Shown piece after piece: positions 1 through 9,927 of a DNA stretch of 64,000 bases. Every line of letters begins with the position of its first letter. Position 1 is the first letter of the stretch. This stretch comes from Pseudomonas sp. P8_241 (lineage in GTDB: Bacteria > Pseudomonadota > Gammaproteobacteria > Pseudomonadales > Pseudomonadaceae): positions 124,001 to 188,000 of the forward strand of contig NZ_CP125377.1 of NCBI RefSeq assembly GCF_034008315.1, written 5' to 3'. Made by a program: the position numbers and the translations under genes. The notes under the pieces were generated by a model. It did not search any database. It saw only the letters and a program-made list of their open reading frames with translations, and was not told the DNA's origin.

Positions 1-409
1 CTTCCAACAGGAAGTCACTGACTTCAGCCGGCACGCTGCAGCCCTTCTCGGGATGGCCCATGACCGGATCGCACAAATACAGCGCTTTGGGATTCATCGA
101 CTTGATTCGTGCCACACCGGTCAGAATCGCCCGACCCTGGGCCGCACTGCCAAGGTAACCGGAGAGGATGGCATCGCAGTTGCCCAGCTCGCCAATCGCC
201 GCAATGCCTTCGACCAGGTCAGGAATCTGATGGGGCGATAACACATCCCCGGTCCACTGGCCGTACTGGGTGTGGTTGGAGAACTGTACGGTGTTGAGCG
301 GCCAGACATTCACCCCGACCCGCTGCATCGGGAATACCGCGGCACTGTTGCCGGCGTGACCGAACACCACGTGGGACCGGATAGCGAGCAAATGAGGCGT
401 ACGTTTCAT
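1..409 (-). CDS. pdxY: PdxY pyridoxal kinase, N-terminal part
   Basis: ATP-dependent kinase of the vitamin B6 salvage pathway, making pyridoxal 5'-phosphate in the cytosol. The first 136 codons are present and the C-terminal half lies outside the window. Translation from the ATG at 409 gives [18 protein letters not shown] followed by the conserved [10 protein letters not shown] segment, then the ribokinase-fold motifs [13 protein letters not shown] and YLCDPVMGH, which match the PdxY/PdxK family closely. The next gene (DUF3301) is divergent, so the 119 bp between them should hold both promoters. Confidence 0.9.
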   Translation of the reverse strand, partial: MKRTPHLLAIRSHVVFGHAGNSAAVFPMQRVGVNVWPLNTVQFSNHTQYGQWTGDVLSPHQIPDLVEGIAAIGELGNCDAILSGYLGSAAQGRAILTGVARIKSMNPKALYLCDPVMGHPEKGCSVPAEVSDFLLE

Positions 410-528
410 GCGGTGAGTTTCCGTAAAACGATTGAAATTCTAGCCGCGCAGTATGCGACTAAACGCAGTCTGTACGACAGACCGGCGACGCAGTTAAGCT
501 GACACTCTCTTGTTGGAGCAATCTGTTG

Positions 529-942
529 ATGCTGACCCTAGGAAATATTTTCGTGCTGATGCTGTTCGCCACCGCGGGCGCATGGCTATGGCACAACCAC
601 GGCTTGCGCGAGCGGGCGCTGGAACGGGTCAAGCAGCATTGCAGCAAACTTGGCGTCGAGTTGCTGGATGGCAACGTTGCACTGAAAAAAATCGCCTTCA
701 TCAAAGACGCCAACGGTCGTCGACGTCTGGGCCGTGTATATAACTTCGAATTCACCGTGACGGGCGAAACCCGCCATAACGGCACCATCACCCAGTTTGG
801 CGCGCACAGCGCACACATCGAATTGGCGCCCTACCCTATGCCGCATGCAGAGACAGAAACTGTCGTTGATGTGGTGAAACCTCGTGCCGAAGTGATTGAG
901 TTGAGCCAGTGGCGCCAAGAACACACCAAGTGGCGGCCTTGA
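529..942 (+). CDS. DUF3301 family membrane-anchored protein
   Basis: A 137-residue protein of unknown function. It has one hydrophobic N-terminal segment (about residues 3-17) and a soluble C-terminal part with the phrase GRRRLGRVYNFEFTVTGE that marks the DUF3301 family of gamma-proteobacteria. I chose the ATG at 529 because a GGAG lies 10 bases upstream. A TTG three bases earlier is less likely. It sits head-to-tail against the convergent GTPase gene (4 bp apart). No catalytic motif is visible. Its conserved position beside pdxY and a COG0523 GTPase is familiar from other pseudomonads, but no function follows from that. Confidence 0.75.
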   Translation: MLTLGNIFVLMLFATAGAWLWHNHGLRERALERVKQHCSKLGVELLDGNVALKKIAFIKDANGRRRLGRVYNFEFTVTGETRHNGTITQFGAHSAHIELAPYPMPHAETETVVDVVKPRAEVIELSQWRQEHTKWRP

Positions 943-946
943 ACCG

Positions 947-1918
947 TTAACGCGGTGTCGTACGGCAACCTTTCAACTGGCTTTGCAGGACGTCGACATC
1001 CTGCGGCTCACTGAAAATCAGCTCCAGGCGCGAATCCTGCCGCCACTCGATGGGCTGCCAATCCAGCGCCGAGTTATCCACTGCATTAGCTGAAACCCAT
1101 CCCGCGTCACTGTGGATAACCAGCTTCGCACGACGCCAGACCTGCCCTGACAGCCACCGCTCGATCAGCGTCGCATCGAATATCTGGCTCGGGTGCCAAC
1201 GCCAACCGATGCTCCAGCCGCTGTCCTGCTGCTGACTCAAGCAGATGGGCAACGCGGGATCAGGCCAAACCGCAGGCATCTGCGCCAACCCCTTGGGCGC
1301 AACGAAGTTATCCACACCTGCCACGGCCTGAGCTGCCAAACCCGGCAACTCGACCAAGGGTAAAACGGCATTTTGCGTCCAATACATCGGACGCGAAGGC
1401 AGTCGAGCGGCAATCTGCGTGCGGTGTTCTTCGTCGAGATGCTCAGACTTGTTCAGCAACAACAATCCGGCGCCGTTCAGCGCCTCCTGTTGTGTCACAG
1501 GCAGTGGCTTACCATCCGCGAGCGCTTGGGCATCCAGCACCAACACGCTGGGCTGAACAGCCAACACCCCTTGCCACGGTGCCTCGCTCAGTTGCCTGAG
1601 CAATTGCGCCGGATGCCCCAGCCCGGAGGGCTCGATGAACAGGCGATCCGGTTGCGCCTTGCGCAAAAGGCGCCCAAGGCCGATCTGAAACGGCGCGCCG
1701 TTGACGCAACACACGCAACCGCCGGCCACTTCTCCCAGAGCGATACCATCGCTCTGCGAGGTCAGCAGCGCCGCGTCGAGGCCGATCTGGCCGAACTCGT
1801 TGATCAACACCGCCCACCGCTCATCGATCGGCCGTTGAGCCAGCAGGTGCTTGATCAGGCTGGTCTTGCCGGCGCCCAACGGGCCAGCAATGACGTGCGT
1901 GGGAATGTTCTGCAACAT
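947..1918 (-). CDS. COG0523 (CobW/P47K) GTPase, putative metallochaperone
   Basis: A G3E-family GTPase of 323 residues. The Walker A motif GPLGAGKTS is at residues 12-20, the metal-binding GGCVCC (CxCC) motif is at residues 66-71, and an NKSE guanine-specificity motif lies near residue 160. A C-terminal CobW domain follows. Family members insert or deliver metals such as Zn, Co or Ni to client enzymes. No typical Zur box is seen before this gene, unlike its paralogue at 2315-3520, so its metal and client are open. A divergent secreted protein starts 28 bp away and may share the promoter region. Confidence 0.85.
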   Translation of the reverse strand: MLQNIPTHVIAGPLGAGKTSLIKHLLAQRPIDERWAVLINEFGQIGLDAALLTSQSDGIALGEVAGGCVCCVNGAPFQIGLGRLLRKAQPDRLFIEPSGLGHPAQLLRQLSEAPWQGVLAVQPSVLVLDAQALADGKPLPVTQQEALNGAGLLLLNKSEHLDEEHRTQIAARLPSRPMYWTQNAVLPLVELPGLAAQAVAGVDNFVAPKGLAQMPAVWPDPALPICLSQQQDSGWSIGWRWHPSQIFDATLIERWLSGQVWRRAKLVIHSDAGWVSANAVDNSALDWQPIEWRQDSRLELIFSEPQDVDVLQSQLKGCRTTPR

Positions 1919-1945
1919 GGTCGGTGTTTTCTAAGGAGGTAATGG

Positions 1946-2314
1946 ATGCGGTGGATTTTTTCGTTGCTGTGGGCGCTTGCCTGCGGTGAAGCACTGGCCC
2001 AGGCCTGCGTGATTCACAGTCAGGCTGAACGCCTTGATGTGAAAGTCTGCCAGCAGAATCGCAATATCCCGGAAAAACTGTTCGCCGATGGCTTCTGCCA
2101 GCCGACCCTGCCCGGGCAGAAGGTCTCAGTGGAATACGTCGATCAATGCCCGGGTGGCGCCTTCGGTGTTTGCAGCAACGCTCAAGTCGCCAATATGCCT
2201 TACCGGCAGGATATTCACTATTACGGCGTTGCCAGCGACGCGGCGTATTTGAAGCCTTATTGCGAGGCTCAGAGCCAGGGCACCTGGCTCACGCCTCAAC
2301 GTGCAGACCGATAA
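1946..2314 (+). CDS. Small secreted cysteine-rich protein, function unknown
   Basis: A 122-residue protein with a clear signal peptide (RWIFSLLWALACGEALA, cleavage after ALA near residue 19). The mature part has six cysteines, suggesting disulphides in the periplasm. The ATG at 1946 has an excellent GGAGGT five bases upstream; an ATG at 1942 is out of frame. Homologues in fluorescent pseudomonads tend to carry uninformative names, and I see no domain that supports a function. It lies between two COG0523 GTPase genes, divergent from one and convergent with the other (stop codons adjacent), which hints at a metal-related role but proves nothing. Confidence 0.65.
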   Translation: MRWIFSLLWALACGEALAQACVIHSQAERLDVKVCQQNRNIPEKLFADGFCQPTLPGQKVSVEYVDQCPGGAFGVCSNAQVANMPYRQDIHYYGVASDAAYLKPYCEAQSQGTWLTPQRADR

Positions 2315-3520
2315 TCAGGCGGCCTCTTCATACCAAGGGCCAAACGGGTCCGCAAACACACTCCAGCCCTCGACGCCCAGCGCCATTTCATCATCCGTCA
2401 GCAGGCAATCATCAAGCTCGGCATTCAGTTGTACGAAGTCGATGTTTTGACCGATGAAGACCAGTTCCTGCCGGCAATCTCCGGCAGCAGCGCTCCAGTT
2501 CTCCATGATTGCGGCCGTACTTTCCGCGTCTTGTGGCCATTGGTTCTTCGGTACGAAACGCCACCAGCGCCCGGCGAAACCGTAACGCATCATTCCTCCG
2601 GCCTGGGACCAGCTACCCGCGTCCATGTGTTTGCTCGCCAACCAGAAAAACCCTTTGGAGCGCAGCAATTTGCCGTTAATCCATTCCCCGTCAATGAAGC
2701 TGAAAAAACGCTGGGGATGGAACGGTCGGCGCGCACGGTAAACACTGGAGGCAATGCCGTACTCTTCGGTTTCCGGTACATGTTCGCCACGCATTTCCTG
2801 CAACCAGCCCGGCGCCTGGGCCGCTTTTTCGAAGTCGAAGCGGCCGGTGTTGAGGATTTTCTCCAAGGGAATCTCACCCATCACCATCGGAATGATGGCC
2901 GCCTGAGCGTTGAGTCGCTCAAGTATGGCGATCAGTTCCTCGCGCTCGCAGCGACTGATCAGATCGATCTTGCTCACGAGGATCACATCGGCGAATTCAA
3001 TTTGTTCGATCAGCAGGTCGGTAATTGAGCGCTCGTCCGCTTCGCCAAGTGTTTCGCCACGGGAGGCCAGGCTTTCTGCTGCCTGGTAGTCGCGCAAAAA
3101 GTTCATGCCGTCGACGACCGTGACCATCGTATCGAGCCGGGCGATATCGGCGAGGCTCTGCCCGGTTTCATCGCGAAACGTGAAGGTTTCCGCCACCGGC
3201 AGCGGTTCGGAAATGCCTGTGGATTCGATCAACAGGTAATCAAAGCGGCCGTCCCTGGCGAGCTTGCTGACTTCCTCCAGCAAGTCTTCGCGCAGCGTGC
3301 AGCAAATGCAGCCATTGCTCATTTCGACGAGTTTTTCTTCAGCACGATTGAGGCTGACGTCCCGTTGGACTTCACTGCCATCGATGTTGATTTCACTCAT
3401 GTCATTAACAATCACAGCGACCCGCAAATTTTCGCGATTACGTAGTATGTAATTAAGAAGTGTACTTTTTCCGGCACCTAAAAAGCCGGAGAGGACGGTT
3501 ACGGGCAGGCGGTTTGACAT
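2315..3520 (-). CDS. zigA: ZigA-type zinc metallochaperone GTPase (COG0523)
   Basis: A 401-residue G3E GTPase. Walker [10 protein letters not shown] is at residues 12-20, the metal motif CICC is at residues 71-74, and SKID serves as the guanine motif. It has the long C-terminal CobW domain of the ZigA group. ZigA-type proteins are made under zinc starvation and pass Zn to essential enzymes. The gene is divergent from folE2, and the 90-bp gap holds a perfect Zur operator at 3564-3576, so repression by Zur with zinc is a strong inference. Pairing with folE2, the zinc-independent replacement for FolE, supports a zinc-sparing cassette. Confidence 0.88.
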   Translation of the reverse strand: MSNRLPVTVLSGFLGAGKSTLLNYILRNRENLRVAVIVNDMSEINIDGSEVQRDVSLNRAEEKLVEMSNGCICCTLREDLLEEVSKLARDGRFDYLLIESTGISEPLPVAETFTFRDETGQSLADIARLDTMVTVVDGMNFLRDYQAAESLASRGETLGEADERSITDLLIEQIEFADVILVSKIDLISRCEREELIAILERLNAQAAIIPMVMGEIPLEKILNTGRFDFEKAAQAPGWLQEMRGEHVPETEEYGIASSVYRARRPFHPQRFFSFIDGEWINGKLLRSKGFFWLASKHMDAGSWSQAGGMMRYGFAGRWWRFVPKNQWPQDAESTAAIMENWSAAAGDCRQELVFIGQNIDFVQLNAELDDCLLTDDEMALGVEGWSVFADPFGPWYEEAA

Positions 3521-3563
3521 CAGCGTTGTCCTCGCTTAAGAAAAGGTATCGTCGAACTGCATT

Positions 3564-3576
3564 GTTATACTATAAC
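3564..3576. promoter_or_regulatory. Zur operator between zigA and folE2
   Basis: GTTATACTATAAC is a perfect dyad (GTTATA-C-TATAAC, extending by one T/A pair to 15 bp). It matches the known gamma-proteobacterial Zur consensus GTTATAnTATAAC. It lies 44 bp before zigA and 35 bp before folE2, so one operator can repress both genes. Confidence 0.85.
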
Positions 3577-3610
3577 ATAGTAAAAACAACCTCTGCGATG
3601 GACCTTGCTC

Positions 3611-4513
3611 ATGAATGCGCTGACTTTGCCGGATATTGCCGCGCAGGCGTCCCCCTCCCATCACCCCATCCCACTGGAATGGGTCGGGATGTGTGGCATT
3701 GCTCTTCCTGTTATTTTTGATGGCCAACGGCTGAGTGCAAAAGCCGATGCAGGCGTGAGCCTGGATGATGGAAATGCGCGGGGCATACACATGTCCCGGC
3801 TATATCTGGCGCTTGAGTTGCTCGAACGAGAAACCCTTTCTCCAGATTTAATACTTCAGGTTCTGCGCCATTTTCTAGACAGCCATAAGGGATTGGCCAA
3901 TCGCGCTTACTTGAAAATACGCACGGATCTACTGTTGAAAAGAACCGCGATGCTTAGCCCTTTGGAAGGCTGGAAAAGCTACCCGGTCAGCATCGAAGCT
4001 CGCTTAAAGAACGATATGTTCCACGTGGAACTAAAAACCGAGCTGCTTTATTCCGCAACTTGCCCCTGTTCAGCGGCCCTTTCACGTCAGTTGATTCAGC
4101 AACAATTCGCCCGGGACTTCGCCAACCGCTCCTTGCAACACACGGAGATTCTGGCGTGGCTGGGCTCGACCAAGGGCATCGTTGCAACGCCCCACAGTCA
4201 ACGAAGCACGGCGCAATTGCGCTTGAGATTGGACGAGCGCCTGAAAGACCTGCCATTGGTTGCGCTCATCAACAACGCAGAAACAGCCTTGGGCACTGCC
4301 GTTCAAACCGCGGTAAAACGCGCCGACGAGCAAGCATTTGCCTTGGCCAATGGTCAGAATTTGATGTTCTGCGAAGATGCTGCACGGCGCTTGAATCAGG
4401 CATTGAAACGTTCCCCAGGCATCAAGGCTTTTCATATTCGTGTTATTCACGCTGAAAGTCTTCATGCTCACGACGCCGTTGCCGAGAGTCTTTTCAACTG
4501 GGGAACGACATAG
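3611..4513 (+). CDS. folE2: GTP cyclohydrolase FolE2 (type IB)
   Basis: Converts GTP to 7,8-dihydroneopterin triphosphate, the first step of tetrahydrofolate synthesis, using a metal other than zinc when zinc is scarce. The 300-residue protein shows the COG1469 hallmarks: KADAGVSL and RGIHMSR (His60) near residues 44-63, and ATCPCS with Cys151 in the active-site position. The start is the ATG at 3611; an upstream in-frame TTG at 3605 is less plausible. It is divergent from zigA across a Zur box. An exact parS sequence lies within the gene at 4017-4032, where it encodes M-F-H-V-E-L. Confidence 0.93.
   Translation: MNALTLPDIAAQASPSHHPIPLEWVGMCGIALPVIFDGQRLSAKADAGVSLDDGNARGIHMSRLYLALELLERETLSPDLILQVLRHFLDSHKGLANRAYLKIRTDLLLKRTAMLSPLEGWKSYPVSIEARLKNDMFHVELKTELLYSATCPCSAALSRQLIQQQFARDFANRSLQHTEILAWLGSTKGIVATPHSQRSTAQLRLRLDERLKDLPLVALINNAETALGTAVQTAVKRADEQAFALANGQNLMFCEDAARRLNQALKRSPGIKAFHIRVIHAESLHAHDAVAESLFNWGTT
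4017..4032. promoter_or_regulatory. parS: parS site (ParB binding) inside folE2
   Basis: TGTTCCACGTGGAACT contains the complete 14-bp palindrome GTTCCACGTGGAAC that ParB binds in Pseudomonas. It lies within the folE2 reading frame, and a second copy lies at 10959-10974. Confidence 0.85.
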
Positions 4514-4516
4514 CTT

Positions 4517-5038
4517 TTAAGCGCGCGGTTTGACCGTCCCGCAATCTTGCCCTAACCATACGGCGCGAGACTCAAGACTGCCCTTCTGCTGAAGACCGGT
4601 GGCATTGAAAGTGCCATTGACCTTGGTGGTGAACTCACGATCACTCAAGAACGTGGCGACGCCTGCTCCCTGCGCCCTCGGGCAGCTGAAGCGGAACTTC
4701 CACTGGTTACCCGTACGCTCGGTAATCTCCTGTTTGCATCCCGATTGCGGATCCGTCAGTGGAATGTTGTCGGTCTTGACCTGCTCGGGAGTCAGGCACG
4801 CCCGAATACCTTTGCCACCCATAGTGATGCCCTGTTTCTCCAACTGTGCGCGTTGCTCAGGGGTGATCTGATTTTGAATCTGACCGAGGAGCAGTTGCAG
4901 ATCAGGCATGTTCTGCTCATCGACCTTCATGTTGCTTGTAGTCAATTCCCATAAACCCGGTTGCAGCATCTGTGCCTGAGCGGCCACAGGAAGTGCCAAA
5001 CCAAGCGCCATGGCCAAACCCAGTAGACGAACGTTCAT
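4517..5038 (-). CDS. DUF3617 family exported protein
   Basis: A 173-residue secreted protein with signal peptide MNVRLLGLAMALGLALPVAAQA. The mature part starts MLQPGLWELT, the typical opening of DUF3617 proteins, and carries three cysteines later in the chain (ACLTP, GCKQE, DCGTV). The ATG at 5038 has AGGAG seven bases upstream; an in-frame TTG at 5041 is less likely. It is convergent with folE2, with a gap of only 3 bp. The function is unknown. The periplasmic location is inferred from the signal peptide. Confidence 0.8.
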   Translation of the reverse strand: MNVRLLGLAMALGLALPVAAQAQMLQPGLWELTTSNMKVDEQNMPDLQLLLGQIQNQITPEQRAQLEKQGITMGGKGIRACLTPEQVKTDNIPLTDPQSGCKQEITERTGNQWKFRFSCPRAQGAGVATFLSDREFTTKVNGTFNATGLQQKGSLESRAVWLGQDCGTVKPRA

Positions 5039-5172
5039 CAAGTAACTCCTGATCAGTAGTGGCCGTTAGACGTCAACCAAAGGCGTCGGTTCATAGGCCA
5101 ATTAAATAGCGACATTCTGCACAGAACATGGTCTGTTAAGCACTGAATCTTCAGGAGCAAGGCTGCCCCACT

Positions 5173-6612
5173 ATGGATTACTTCGGACCGCATATTTTCG
5201 GCTATACCATCGCCCTGCTGCATACGCTGGGCATGATCGCCGCGATACACGCCGTGTTGACCGTTCGAACCGCGCAAGGCTCGATTGCGTGGGCGCTGTC
5301 ACTTTTTTTCATGCCCTACCTGATGCTCATTCCGTATCTGATATTCGGTCGCAGTTCTTTCGACGCATATATCAAGGCAAGGCGCCAAGCCAACGAGGAA
5401 ATGCGCAAGGCCATCTCTGAGCTCAACTGGCGCCCTTGGGTAGAGGAGGCGCTCACCGCCCGTGCGTCCACCGCATACGACTCATTAAGAGCGATGCCGA
5501 AGCTGGGCCATATGCCGTGCCTGGCCAACAACGAGGTGCGCCTGCTGATCAACGGGCAGGCAACCTTCGACGCCATTTTCAAAGCCATCGATCAAGCGAA
5601 ACAGGCCGTACTGGTACAGTTCTTCATCATCCACGATGACCGCCTCGGCCAACGCCTGCAAAAGTTGCTGCTAAAGAAAGCGGCCGAAGGCGTTGCGGTT
5701 TACCTGCTGTACGACCGAATCGGTAGCCACTCTCTGCCTCGCAGTTATGTACAGGCGTTGCGCGATGGCGGTGTCCAGGTCAAAGCCTTCGCTACCCGCA
5801 GCGGCTGGCTCAATCGCTTTCAAGTGAACTTCCGCAACCATCGCAAGATCGTCGTTGTGGACGGCTTCCTCGGATTCGTCGGCGGGCACAACGTTGGCGA
5901 TGAATACATGGGAGAAAAACCACCCTTGGCGCCCTGGCGCGATACCCACGTGCGGGTCCGTGGACCCGTTGTGGCCTGCATGCAGGAATCCTTTGCCGAA
6001 GATTGGTTCTGGGCCGCACGTGCGTTACCGCCGCTGATTCTGCCGCAGGTTTATCCAGAAGACGGCGTGCTGTGCCAATTGCTCGCCAGCGGCCCGGCGG
6101 ACGCTTACGAGACCTGTTCCTTATTCTTCGTCGACGCCATCCACGCGGCGACGGAACGAGTGTGGATCACCACCCCCTACTTCATCCCCGATGAAGCCGT
6201 GTTCGCGGCACTGCGATTGGCAGTGCTGCGCGGTGTGGATGTGCGGATTCTGCTGCCTTCCCGAGCCGACCATCACGTGGTCTACGCCGCTTCCAGTCTC
6301 TATGCCTTTGAAGCGGTGAGTGCGGGTGTGCGGGTGTTCCGCTACGAGCCCGGGTTCTTGCATCAGAAAGTGGTATTGATCGACAGTGAAATCAGCGCCA
6401 TTGGCAGTGCCAACATGGATAACCGCTCGTTCCGGTTGAACTTCGAAGTGATGCTGCTGACGGTTGACCGCGCGTTTGCCGCCGAGGTGGATCAGATGCT
6501 CAGCGATGATTTCGCCAATGCCCACGAAATCGCCAAAGAAGAAAGCCGGGAGACCCGTCGACTGCAACACCTCGGCATGCGGGTCGCCCGGCTTATTTCA
6601 CCGATCCTCTAA
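5173..6612 (+). CDS. cls: Cardiolipin synthase (Cls, phospholipase D family)
   Basis: Joins two phosphatidylglycerol molecules to give cardiolipin in the inner membrane. The 479-residue protein has two N-terminal membrane helices (about 9-31 and 38-58) and two HKD catalytic motifs: His223-x-Lys225-x4-Asp230 within [10 protein letters not shown], and His397-x-Lys399-x4-Asp404 within HQKVVLIDS. This is the full ClsA arrangement. Its stop codon overlaps by 4 bp the end of the convergent cyclopropane fatty acid synthase gene. Both products modify membrane phospholipids. Confidence 0.93.
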   Translation: MDYFGPHIFGYTIALLHTLGMIAAIHAVLTVRTAQGSIAWALSLFFMPYLMLIPYLIFGRSSFDAYIKARRQANEEMRKAISELNWRPWVEEALTARASTAYDSLRAMPKLGHMPCLANNEVRLLINGQATFDAIFKAIDQAKQAVLVQFFIIHDDRLGQRLQKLLLKKAAEGVAVYLLYDRIGSHSLPRSYVQALRDGGVQVKAFATRSGWLNRFQVNFRNHRKIVVVDGFLGFVGGHNVGDEYMGEKPPLAPWRDTHVRVRGPVVACMQESFAEDWFWAARALPPLILPQVYPEDGVLCQLLASGPADAYETCSLFFVDAIHAATERVWITTPYFIPDEAVFAALRLAVLRGVDVRILLPSRADHHVVYAASSLYAFEAVSAGVRVFRYEPGFLHQKVVLIDSEISAIGSANMDNRSFRLNFEVMLLTVDRAFAAEVDQMLSDDFANAHEIAKEESRETRRLQHLGMRVARLISPIL

Positions 6613-7793
6613 ATGTAGATGTCGTCCCGGGTCCATGGCAGTTCATGACTGCCATCGGCGTGGGCTTTCACCGCGAGAATCTGGTGCAGGTTGATCCAGC
6701 CTCTGGCAAAGGCGTAAGCACATCCCGCCAGATACAGGCGCCAGATCCGCAACACTTGGCCAGGCACCAGCCTCGACGCCGCTTCAAGGTTGTCTTCGAG
6801 GCGCTCGCTCCAATGATCCAGCGTTCGCGCATAGTGCAGGCGCAGGCTCTCGACATCGACGATTTCCAGCCCGACATCGCTGATCTCGGCAGAGATCATC
6901 GCCAGATGCGGGAGCTCACCGTTGGGGAACACATACTTCTCGATGAACTCACCGGCACCGCGTCCGACGGGGCGGCCATCAATGTGTTTGGCGGTGATGC
7001 CATGGTTCATTACCAGACCGCCCTCTTTTACCGCACCGAACAGCGTCTTGCAGTACTCGGCCAGATTGGCATGACCCACGTGTTCAAACATGCCGACGCT
7101 GACCACTTTGTCGAAACGACCGTCCTGCGGCAGATCGCGATAGTCCAGCAACTGCAACTCGATCAAGTCCTCCAGCCCTTCCTCTTTTACGCGTTCACGG
7201 GCCAAGGCTAATTGCTCTTTACTGAGGGTTATGCCGAACACTTTCGCGCCGAACTCTCGGGCCGCAAAACGTGCCAATCCTCCCCAACCACAACCGACAT
7301 CCAGCAAATACTCGCCAGGCTGCAAACGCAGTTTGCGGCACAGGTGACGGAATTTGGCTTGCTGGGCTTGCTCAAGGGTTTCGCTGCCGGTCTCGAAATA
7401 GGCGCACGAATAGGCCATGTCGCTGTCGAGCCACAGCTGATAAAACGCATTGGACAGGTCGTAGTGGTAAGAAATTGCCTTGGCGTCGGTTTCCTTGTCG
7501 TGGAGGGTGCGCACAGGCTGGTTGTCATCAGCCTCGTCAAGCAGCGCCTGGCTCCATTCATCACAGACGCGGATCACATCGCTGATGGAACCTTCCAGTT
7601 CCAGCTTTCCTTCGACAAACGCTGCGCCTAACGAGTCCAGGCTGGGATGGGTGAACTGGGTAACCATTTGTGGGTCCTTGACCACAATCGTCACGCTGGG
7701 CGCCGGCCCCAGATTAAATTCATGGCCATCCCAGAGTCGCAGACGAAGCGGTAACTGCAGATTCTGTAAGGCCGGTGGAAGATGCGCGAGCAT
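6609..7793 (-). CDS. cfa: Cyclopropane-fatty-acyl-phospholipid synthase
   Basis: Uses S-adenosylmethionine to add a methylene bridge to unsaturated acyl chains of membrane phospholipids, usually at entry to stationary phase. The SAM-binding motif VGCGWGG is at residues 166-172, with the Cfa signatures [10 protein letters not shown] and YSCAYF upstream of it. I place the start at the ATG at 7793 (394 residues), because AAGGGG lies 7 bases before it. The frame stays open upstream to 7880, but that stretch has no family character. Confidence 0.92.
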   Translation of the reverse strand: MLAHLPPALQNLQLPLRLRLWDGHEFNLGPAPSVTIVVKDPQMVTQFTHPSLDSLGAAFVEGKLELEGSISDVIRVCDEWSQALLDEADDNQPVRTLHDKETDAKAISYHYDLSNAFYQLWLDSDMAYSCAYFETGSETLEQAQQAKFRHLCRKLRLQPGEYLLDVGCGWGGLARFAAREFGAKVFGITLSKEQLALARERVKEEGLEDLIELQLLDYRDLPQDGRFDKVVSVGMFEHVGHANLAEYCKTLFGAVKEGGLVMNHGITAKHIDGRPVGRGAGEFIEKYVFPNGELPHLAMISAEISDVGLEIVDVESLRLHYARTLDHWSERLEDNLEAASRLVPGQVLRIWRLYLAGCAYAFARGWINLHQILAVKAHADGSHELPWTRDDIYI

Positions 7794-8016
7794 GGATATT
7801 CCCCTTGTTTCAGACGTCTGATCAGAGGGTAGACCATGTTGGAAAAATAGCGGCCTATCGAATCCATAGCCGTTTTCCATGGATTCACGACGCCAATTCC
7901 GCCGCCGTGAACACGAAATGGTGCGCCCTTATTACAAATGACTACGAACCGGCGCCACAGTTCTAAAAAACGTATAAGCCTTTAGCGTGGGGGTTCAGGC
8001 CAATCCCAGAGGAAAC

Positions 8017-9927
8017 TCAGACTTCTTCCTTTAGCTTGAGCAAGGGCTCCTGAAACCTGAGCAAACGCCCGGCATTCCCCAACACCAGCAACGTACTGAG
8101 GTTATGCAGCAATGCCGCCACCATTGCCCCGGCAGCGCCGAGCCAGCCAAAGGCAGCAAAGGCTACAATCGCCAGTGTCCAGCCCAGGCCAATGATGACG
8201 TTGACTTGCAACGTCCGGCGACATTGACGGCTCAACCGTACACAGGTGCCAAGACGGCGCAAATCGCTGCCGATCAAGACGATGTCCGCCGAGGCCAACG
8301 CAATGTCTGCACCACCAGCGCCCATTGCCACACCGACCACGCCAGCCTTGAGAGCGAGCGAATCGTTGATGCCATCACCGACCACCATCGGCCGGAAACC
8401 GCTGTCGATTTCCTTGAGCACGCGGTTCAGTTTGTCTTCGGGCAACGCCTGCGCTTCGACATCACTGATACCGACATCGCGGGCAAGCGTTTGCGCGACG
8501 CTTTGACGGTCCCCAGTCAGCAACAGCTGTCGACCCAACCCAAGGCCACGCAATTCACTCAGCGCAAACCGGGCTTCGGGCTTGACGCTGTCGGCGAGCA
8601 ACAGCCAGGCGAGAAACTCACCGTTGAGCGCCAGTCCGGCTATCGGGCCATCGTGGTCCGGAACGGCAGAAGTGATGATGCCCAACTGACTGAACAATTC
8701 CGGACGGCCGAGTGCGGCTTCGCCTTGCCCGGTCATCGCCACGACCCCCAGGCCTTGGCGCTCATGAATGTCCGAAAGCAACAGGAAATGCTCCTGGGAA
8801 ACCAACCCTGCCAAGGCACGACTGACCGGGTGGCTGCTGGCCGAGCCGAGGCTCGCCGCGAGCTTCAACAGATGACCGTGATCCTGCAGAGGGCTATCGA
8901 TGGATTGCAGTCGCAACGTGCCAAAGGTCAGGGTGCCGGTCTTGTCGACAACCAACGACGTAAGGTCTGCCAACTCCTCAAGAAACGCCGAGCTGCGGAT
9001 CAGAATCCCGTGTCGCGCCGCCACTGCCACCCCGGCAATCGCGGTGGCGGGTGCCGACAACACCAACGCACAAGGACACGCCGCCACCAACACCGCCAGC
9101 ATCGCCTGGGCATTGTTGGTGACGAACCAGGTCACTGCCGCCAGCAACAAAACCAACACCATGTAGCTGCCGGCGTAACGTTCGAGCAAACGCGTAATCG
9201 GCGGCTTGGAACGCTCGGCGTTTTGCATCAAGGCGATGACTTTCCCGAGGGTCGACTCGTGGCCGGTGCGGGTCACTTCGATGCGCAGCAAACCATCCAG
9301 GTTGATAGCACCGCCGAACACCGACATGCCGACACCCGCCTCCATCGGCACCGACTCGCCGGTGATGGATGCAGTGTCCAGACTCGCCTGTCCGGACAAC
9401 ACTCGACCATCTGCAGGCACCCGATCTCCGGCACGAACTTCAACCAGATCCCCAGGCTTGAGCGTACCGTTGTCGACTTCGATAACGGAGCCATCCGCCC
9501 GAACCTTGCGCGCATGACTGCGGGTCAATTTACCCAAGGCGTGAATCGCTTCCTGGGAACCGATGACACTGCGTTCTTCCAGGACGTGCCCGAAGATCAT
9601 GATGATCGGCAGCAAAGCCGCGGTCAGCAGATCGCCGGTGGCCCATGCCCCAAGCATCGCCAGGGCGATCAATTGATCGGTGATGCCGTGCAGGCTCGGA
9701 TACCGCAAGCTGTACCAAGCCGAGCGCATGACCGGAACGGCGACCAACAGCGAAGCAAAACCCAACAGTAACTGACTGACGCCGGTCTGCTCCGGGGACA
9801 GCCAGCGCCAGATCAAACCGAGCGCCAAAAAGCCCATTGCGAGCATGGCCAGGGTTAACTGGCGCGCAGCGCTGCGTTGTTCTGCCGACGACAACAGGCT
9901 CGGTGCGGCAGCGGTTTTAACGGTCAT
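8017..9927 (-). CDS. P1B-type metal-translocating ATPase without HMA domain
   Basis: Heavy-metal efflux or transport ATPase of the inner membrane, 636 residues. It shows TGES (189-192), the intramembrane CPC metal site (284-286), the phosphorylation motif DKTGT (328-332), the HP motif (366-367) and GDGINDS (518-524). There is no N-terminal CxxC metal-binding domain, so the protein is shorter than ZntA or CopA. The last helix carries HNLST (608-612) instead of the acidic ZntA-type motif, so the metal cannot be named with certainty. Its start overlaps the stop of the upstream SPFH gene by 4 bp (ATGA). It is the last gene of a four-gene coupled operon. Confidence 0.9.
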   Translation of the reverse strand: MTVKTAAAPSLLSSAEQRSAARQLTLAMLAMGFLALGLIWRWLSPEQTGVSQLLLGFASLLVAVPVMRSAWYSLRYPSLHGITDQLIALAMLGAWATGDLLTAALLPIIMIFGHVLEERSVIGSQEAIHALGKLTRSHARKVRADGSVIEVDNGTLKPGDLVEVRAGDRVPADGRVLSGQASLDTASITGESVPMEAGVGMSVFGGAINLDGLLRIEVTRTGHESTLGKVIALMQNAERSKPPITRLLERYAGSYMVLVLLLAAVTWFVTNNAQAMLAVLVAACPCALVLSAPATAIAGVAVAARHGILIRSSAFLEELADLTSLVVDKTGTLTFGTLRLQSIDSPLQDHGHLLKLAASLGSASSHPVSRALAGLVSQEHFLLLSDIHERQGLGVVAMTGQGEAALGRPELFSQLGIITSAVPDHDGPIAGLALNGEFLAWLLLADSVKPEARFALSELRGLGLGRQLLLTGDRQSVAQTLARDVGISDVEAQALPEDKLNRVLKEIDSGFRPMVVGDGINDSLALKAGVVGVAMGAGGADIALASADIVLIGSDLRRLGTCVRLSRQCRRTLQVNVIIGLGWTLAIVAFAAFGWLGAAGAMVAALLHNLSTLLVLGNAGRLLRFQEPLLKLKEEV

